From contig CAKTSC010000049.1 in NCBI GenBank assembly GCA_934597465.1, positions 1 to 8,633 on the forward strand: a DNA stretch of 8,633 bases, given 5' to 3'. This document shows positions 5,518 through 8,633 of this stretch, piece after piece. The position numbers were made by a program, and so were the translations under genes. The notes under the pieces were generated by a model. That model had not been told where the DNA came from. It searched no databases and worked only from the letters and a program-made list of their open reading frames with translations. The first letter of the stretch is position 1, and each line of letters opens with the position of its first letter. The DNA comes from an uncultured Dysosmobacter sp. (GTDB lineage Bacteria; Bacillota; Clostridia; Oscillospirales; Oscillospiraceae).

Positions 5518-6027
5518 ATGATGGATATTGAAAAGCTTTCCCCCGCCCACACCGTCCGCCGCCTGACGCCGGAGGACGCCGATTCCGTCCTGGCCCTGGC
5601 CGCCGGGAATGAGATCTTCTACCGCTACCACCCGCCCCTCCCCACCCGGGAGAGCATCCTTTCCGACATGACGGCCCTTCCCCCGGGGAAGACCCCGGCG
5701 GACAAGCTCTTCCTGGGCTTCCTCCGGGAGGGCGCCCTCACGGCGGTGATGGATCTCATCCTCCGCTATCCGGAGCCCGGGATGGCCTGGATGGGCTGGC
5801 TCATCCTGGATCCCGCCTGCCAGGGCCGGGGCGAGGCCTCCGCCATCCTCCGGGCAACGGAGGCCGCCCTGGCGGCGGAGGGCTTCCGGGAGCTCCGCCT
5901 GGCCGTGGATAAGGGCAACCCCCAAAGCTGGGCCTTCTGGCACAAGAACGGCTACACCCGCTACGGCCCCGAGATCCCCACCTCCGCAAACCCCTACCTC
6001 CCCCTCCGCAAGCCCCTCCCCCGCTGA
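5518..6027 (+). CDS. GNAT family N-acetyltransferase
   Basis: Predicted acetyl-CoA-dependent N-acetyltransferase of 169 residues; the substrate is not predictable. The acetyl-CoA pyrophosphate-binding motif is QGRGEA (102-107), placed after the beta-4 strand MGWLILDP (92-99) and followed by the alpha-3 helix. The strand LRLAVDKGNPQSWAFWHKNGY (126-146) matches the conserved GNAT C-terminal half, with the usual N-x-x-S/A-x-x-F/W-Y-x-K-x-G-F/Y arrangement. The start is uncertain: ATG 5518, ATG 5521 and TTG 5506 are in frame and none has a strong ribosome binding site. The gene begins 13 nt after the DUF554 stop, so it is probably translated by coupling. It ends the tcdA cluster. Confidence 0.88.
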   Translation: MMDIEKLSPAHTVRRLTPEDADSVLALAAGNEIFYRYHPPLPTRESILSDMTALPPGKTPADKLFLGFLREGALTAVMDLILRYPEPGMAWMGWLILDPACQGRGEASAILRATEAALAAEGFRELRLAVDKGNPQSWAFWHKNGYTRYGPEIPTSANPYLPLRKPLPR

Positions 6028-6033
6028 ACGCTC

Positions 6034-6071
6034 CCACCCCCGGCACGCGAAACGTGCCGGGGTGGAATTCT
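6034..6071 (+). terminator. Hairpin terminator of the tcdA-DUF554-GNAT unit
   Basis: The 5' arm 6034-6047 and 3' arm 6053-6065 pair over 13 bp with one bulged C, closed by a CGAAA loop. The tail AATTCTT is only partly T-rich. Position after the last gene and stem strength support termination. Confidence 0.7.
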
Positions 6072-6083
6072 TAACGGGAAAAA

Positions 6084-6098
6084 CCGGCAAACTGCCGG
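6084..6098. repeat. Inverted repeat CCGGCA-AAC-TGCCGG upstream of the LacI promoter
   Basis: Perfect 6-bp arms with a 3-nt centre lie 28 bp upstream of the -35 box. The odd-length centre and lack of a central CpG make it unlike a LacI-type operator. It may be a site for another regulator or chance. Confidence 0.3.
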
Positions 6099-6126
6099 AA
6101 TCTGCGAAGTTCTTTCCCCAGAACCC

Positions 6127-6154
6127 TTGACGGTTCCCCGGTTTCCGATATAAT
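6127..6154 (+). promoter_or_regulatory. Strong predicted sigma-A promoter for the LacI-family gene
   Basis: TTGACG (6127-6132, 5 of 6), a 16-bp spacer and a perfect TATAAT (6149-6154) predict a start near 6161 and a leader of about 67 nt. It is the best promoter in the window. Confidence 0.85.
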
Positions 6155-6181
6155 AACCTTGTATTCCCGGTTGAAAACGGC

Positions 6182-6206
6182 AAACGCGGGAAGCGTTTCC
6201 GGAAAC
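6182..6206. promoter_or_regulatory. Overlapping dyads in the LacI leader, possible autoregulatory site
   Basis: AAACGC-GGGAA-GCGTTT (6182-6198) is a perfect 6-bp dyad. It overlaps the perfect 12-bp palindrome GTTTCCGGAAAC (6195-6206), which has a central CpG. Both lie between the predicted transcription start and the ribosome binding site, where a repressor could act as a roadblock. The half-sites do not match the palindrome before the hydrolase gene, so binding by the encoded regulator is not assured. Confidence 0.35.
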
Positions 6207-6213
6207 CCCTGGC

Positions 6214-6230
6214 AGGAGGTGCAATGTTTG
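6214..6230 (+). promoter_or_regulatory. Ribosome binding site and TTG start of the LacI-family gene
   Basis: AGGAGGT (6214-6220) is followed after 7 nt by TTG (6228-6230), which opens the reading frame at MARATIKDVA, the normal N-terminus of LacI proteins. An ATG at 6224-6226 lies in another frame, only 3 nt after the Shine-Dalgarno sequence, and would give 27 codons with no recognisable content. Confidence 0.8.
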
Positions 6231-7271
6231 GCCCGAGCAACCATCAAGGACGTGGCCCGGAAAGCCGGCTGCTCCATCACGACCGTTTCCTTCGTGCTCA
6301 ACAATAAGGAGGGCGTCAGCATCCCGCTCTCCACCCGCGCCAGCATCCTGGCCGCGGCGAAAGCCCTGAACTACCGGCCCAACCAGCTGGCGGTGAGCAT
6401 GGTGACCAAGCGCACCAACGTCATCGGCCTCATCATTCCGGACAACAGCAACAGCTTCTTTGCGGAGCTGTCCAAAACCATCGAACGGGCCGCCAACCGC
6501 GCCGGCTACAGCCTGATTTACGGCAACAGCGGCAACGACGCCGAGCGCGACCTGGCCTACATCCAGATCTTCGCCGACCGTCAGGTGGACGGCATCATCC
6601 TAGCCAAGTCCCCCTCGGTCTCCCAGGCGGATAACCAGCAGCTTCTGGACTACCTGGAGAACCTCACCATCCCCTTCCTGATGGTAGACCGTCTCATCTC
6701 CGGCAGCAGCGGCTACTCCGTCAGCTCCAACAACTTCCTGGGCGGCTACTACGCCACCCGCCACCTGCTGGAGCTTGGCCACCGCCGCATCGGGGCCTAC
6801 ACCGGCTCCAAGACCGTCATCAGCAGCAATGAGCGCCTGCGGGGCTACCAGGCCGCCCTGCAGGAATGGAACATCCCTCTGGAGGAGGGTCTCCTCTTCG
6901 AGGGCAACTACCAGCTGGGCCGGGAGGGTGCCGCGCTGAAGCAGTTCCGTTCTCAGAACGCCAGCGCCGTCTTCTGCTTCAACGACATGATGGCCTTCGG
7001 CCTGTATCAGGAGCTGCAGCGCCAGGGGCTCTCCGTCCCCCAGGATCTCTCCGTGGTGGGCTTCGACGATGTCTTTTTCGGCACACTGGTGAATCCGCCC
7101 CTCACCACCGTCCGCCAGCCGGTGGATCAGATCGGCAGCGCCGCCATCTCAGTACTGCTGGAGCTCATCAACGGCGCCGCGCCGAAGCAGCAAAGCCAGA
7201 TCTTCGACCCCGCCCTGGTAATCCGCCAGAGCACCGCTCCCTGCCCCGCAGTGGATGCCGTTTTGGCGTAA
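6228..7271 (+). CDS. LacI/GalR-family transcriptional regulator
   Basis: DNA-binding repressor with a periplasmic-binding-protein-like sensor domain, 347 residues, full length for the family. The helix-turn-helix covers 4-25 (ATIKDVARKAGCSITTVSFVLN), and the hinge helix is around 51-60 (PNQLAVSMVT). The core begins at NVIGLIIPDNSNSFFAEL (64-81). Ligand-pocket positions typical of the family are visible: MVDR (152-155), RLRGYQ (203-208), FNDMMAFG (251-258) and VVGFDD (276-281). The effector cannot be read from the sequence; a sugar, purine or related small ligand is usual for the family. The start is TTG 6228 behind AGGAGGT. It has its own strong promoter and terminator, and directly precedes an M20D amidohydrolase whose upstream region holds a CpG-centred palindrome. 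I infer that the hydrolase is its target. Confidence 0.93.
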   Translation: MARATIKDVARKAGCSITTVSFVLNNKEGVSIPLSTRASILAAAKALNYRPNQLAVSMVTKRTNVIGLIIPDNSNSFFAELSKTIERAANRAGYSLIYGNSGNDAERDLAYIQIFADRQVDGIILAKSPSVSQADNQQLLDYLENLTIPFLMVDRLISGSSGYSVSSNNFLGGYYATRHLLELGHRRIGAYTGSKTVISSNERLRGYQAALQEWNIPLEEGLLFEGNYQLGREGAALKQFRSQNASAVFCFNDMMAFGLYQELQRQGLSVPQDLSVVGFDDVFFGTLVNPPLTTVRQPVDQIGSAAISVLLELINGAAPKQQSQIFDPALVIRQSTAPCPAVDAVLA

Positions 7272-7306
7272 CACCGCCCTTCCCCCGTCTTTTCCCCTGG
7301 GATCCC

Positions 7307-7338
7307 AGAAAAGAGAGAACGCGTTTCTCTCTTTTCTT
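7307..7338 (+). terminator. Intrinsic terminator between the LacI-family gene and the hydrolase gene
   Basis: A 13-bp perfect stem (7307-7319 with 7325-7337) closes a CGCGT loop. The core is GAGAGAA/TTCTCTC, flanked by AGAAAA on the left and TTTTCTT on the right, so it can be read as a 7-bp hairpin plus U-tract, with a mirror A-tract that could also stop minus-strand transcription. Confidence 0.75.
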
Positions 7339-7346
7339 CCGGCAAG

Positions 7347-7358
7347 TAAAACGTTTTA
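7347..7358. promoter_or_regulatory. Predicted LacI-type operator TAAAACGTTTTA
   Basis: Perfect 12-bp palindrome with a central CpG and A-rich/T-rich halves, the general form of LacI/GalR-family operators (PurR, CcpA and GalR sites share the central CG). It sits between the terminator and the AAGGAG ribosome binding site (7366-7371) of the hydrolase gene, where it would overlap any promoter of that gene. The promoter itself is not clear: TAAAAC (7347-7352) or TATTAT (7357-7362) could be the -10, but neither has a convincing -35. Confidence 0.55.
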
Positions 7359-7378
7359 TTATTGGAAGGAGAAACCGT

Positions 7379-8560
7379 ATGGAGACACCCTTTGACATCA
7401 AGGCCGCCGTGGCGGAGCAGCGGGATGAGCTTATCGCCCTGCGCCGGGACTTCCACGCCCATCCGGAGCTGGGGCTGAAGGAATTCCGCACCTCTCGGAT
7501 CATTGAGGACTACCTGAAAGCCCTGGGCATCCCCACGAAGCGTTACCTGGAAACCGGCGTGGTGGGCGTTCTGAAGGGCGGCCGCCCGGGGAAGACCATC
7601 ATGCTCCGCAGCGACATTGACGCCCTCCCCATCCAGGAGGAGACCGGCCTCCCCTTCGCCTCCCAGAACCCCGGCGTCATGCACGCCTGCGGCCATGACG
7701 GCCACACCGCCATCCAGCTGGTAACCGCCCGGATCCTGAAGCAGCACCAGGCAGAGCTGCCCGGAACCGCCGTCTTCCTCTTCCAGCCCAACGAGGAGGA
7801 CGCCGGAGCGGAGCTGATGATCCAGGCCGGGGCCATGGACGACCCCAAGCCGGACGCCGTGATCGGCCTTCACGTCTGGCCCCGGATCCGCAGCGGGAAG
7901 GTGGGCATCATCCCCGGGCCCATGATGGCCTCCGCCTACTACTTCAAGATCACTATCCACGGCAAGGGCGGCCACGGCGGCCATCCTGACCGGGCCGTGA
8001 ACCCCATCGACATCGTGCCTCAGATCCTTCTGGACATCCGCACCATGCTCTCCGTGGAGTTCAACGCCGTCCTGCCCACCATCGTCACCGTCTGCAAGAT
8101 CCACGCCGGAACGAAGAACATCGTCATCCCCGAGACCCTGGAGCTGGAGGGCTCCATCCGCTGCCTGCATGAGAATGATGCCGCCGTCCGCGCCCGGCTC
8201 CAGGAGCTGGTGGAGGATATCTGCCACGAGCACCACTGCACCTGCGAGATCTCTTACAAGTGCGGCAATACCCTGGTGAACAACGACCCCGCCCTGGCCC
8301 GGATGGCCTCGAAGGTGGCTGCGGAGCTCCTGGGCCCCGAGAACATCCAAAGCGACCGCAGCTGCATGACCATGGGCGGCGACGACTTCGCCGAGTTCAT
8401 GCGGCGCGCTCCCGGCGTTTACTACTACGTTGGCTCCGGCGACCCGGAAAAGAAGACCGACACCGAAAACCACAACCCCAAGTTCCTGCTGGACGAGGAC
8501 GCCCTGAGCATCGGCACCGAGATGCAGCTGAGCCTCACCTGGAAATACCTGAGCGAGTGA
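7379..8560 (+). CDS. M20 family (M20D subfamily) metal-dependent amidohydrolase
   Basis: Cytosolic hydrolase of the group that includes hippurate hydrolase, N-acyl-amino-acid deacylases and IAA-amino-acid hydrolases. It cleaves an amide bond using a di-metal centre. It has 393 residues, full length, with AAGGAG 7 nt before the ATG. Metal ligands by family position are C104 and H106 in HACGHDGH (102-109), E140 in FQPNEED (135-141), H165 in GLHV, and H365 in NHNPKF. E139 is the expected general base. The dimerisation-domain signature is GKGGHGGHPDRAVNPI (195-210). Two motifs differ from common versions: QPNEE where QPAEE is usual, and MGGDDFAEF (332-340) where MGSEDF is usual. There is no signal peptide. 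Substrate unknown. The 73 bases after the stop hold no recognisable feature. Confidence 0.92.
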   Translation: METPFDIKAAVAEQRDELIALRRDFHAHPELGLKEFRTSRIIEDYLKALGIPTKRYLETGVVGVLKGGRPGKTIMLRSDIDALPIQEETGLPFASQNPGVMHACGHDGHTAIQLVTARILKQHQAELPGTAVFLFQPNEEDAGAELMIQAGAMDDPKPDAVIGLHVWPRIRSGKVGIIPGPMMASAYYFKITIHGKGGHGGHPDRAVNPIDIVPQILLDIRTMLSVEFNAVLPTIVTVCKIHAGTKNIVIPETLELEGSIRCLHENDAAVRARLQELVEDICHEHHCTCEISYKCGNTLVNNDPALARMASKVAAELLGPENIQSDRSCMTMGGDDFAEFMRRAPGVYYYVGSGDPEKKTDTENHNPKFLLDEDALSIGTEMQLSLTWKYLSE

Positions 8561-8633
8561 CTGCAAGCCACCCGCCCAAATCTCCCAAGCGGATCCACCC
8601 GCACCCCCGAAAAAGCCGGAAGCGGCGGACGTA

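Noticed and set aside
4536..5552. Minus-strand open frame opposite tcdA and DUF554
   Set aside because: Gln/Gly/His-rich low-complexity translation, a usual shadow of Leu- and Ala-rich membrane protein codons.
7127..8566. Minus-strand open frame (479 codons) opposite the hydrolase
   Set aside because: Composition typical of an antisense shadow, no recognisable motif, and the plus-strand gene has all catalytic residues.
1..8633. CRISPR array, insertion sequence, prophage, tRNA or rRNA
   Set aside because: No direct repeats at regular spacing, no transposase or integrase, no terminal inverted repeats, and no cloverleaf or rRNA-like sequence were seen.

Overview
The window is GC-rich with strongly GC-biased third codon positions. 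Genes have AGGAGG-type ribosome binding sites, and two of them use TTG starts. Promoters look like sigma-A -35/-10 pairs, and the gene content is typical of Clostridia (class A PBP, DUF1292, a membrane-anchored parvulin, TcdA, DUF554, LacI regulator, M20D hydrolase). I infer a high-GC member of the Bacillota, most like the Oscillospiraceae group (Flavonifractor/Intestinimonas-type gut bacteria). This placement rests on style and gene content, not on a database match.

Layout. Positions 1-1182 (minus) hold the N-terminal part of a class A penicillin-binding protein that runs off the left edge. A 321-base divergent spacer (1183-1503) carries a promoter for each direction and several short TTCC/GGAA dyads. 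DUF1292 (1504-1839, plus) follows. Next is a 503-base gene-free stretch whose main content is a rod-shaped structured RNA (about 1931-2127) that I read as 6S RNA, ended by a strong intrinsic terminator (2155-2184). A good promoter (2237-2265) then drives a membrane-anchored parvulin-type foldase (2343-3923), which ends at a 13-bp hairpin terminator. A tight plus-strand cluster comes next: tcdA (4039-4779), a DUF554 membrane protein overlapping it by 7 nt, and a GNAT acetyltransferase starting about 13 nt later, closed by a hairpin at 6034-6065. The last unit is a LacI-family regulator (6228-7271) with its own near-consensus promoter, a terminator, a perfect CpG-centred palindrome (7347-7358), and an M20D amidohydrolase (7379-8560).

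How the parts fit. Left and centre are housekeeping: wall synthesis, extracytoplasmic folding, global RNA polymerase control by 6S RNA, and tRNA modification. The right end looks like a small local regulatory module, a LacI-type repressor with a likely operator directly in front of a metal-dependent amidohydrolase. I found no CRISPR array, insertion sequence, tRNA or rRNA, and nothing that amounts to a wholly new multi-gene system. The points most worth following are the 6S RNA and its unusual double hairpin leader, the repressor/operator/hydrolase module, the swapped segment order in the DUF1292 protein, and the recurring TTCC/GGAA dyads in intergenic DNA.
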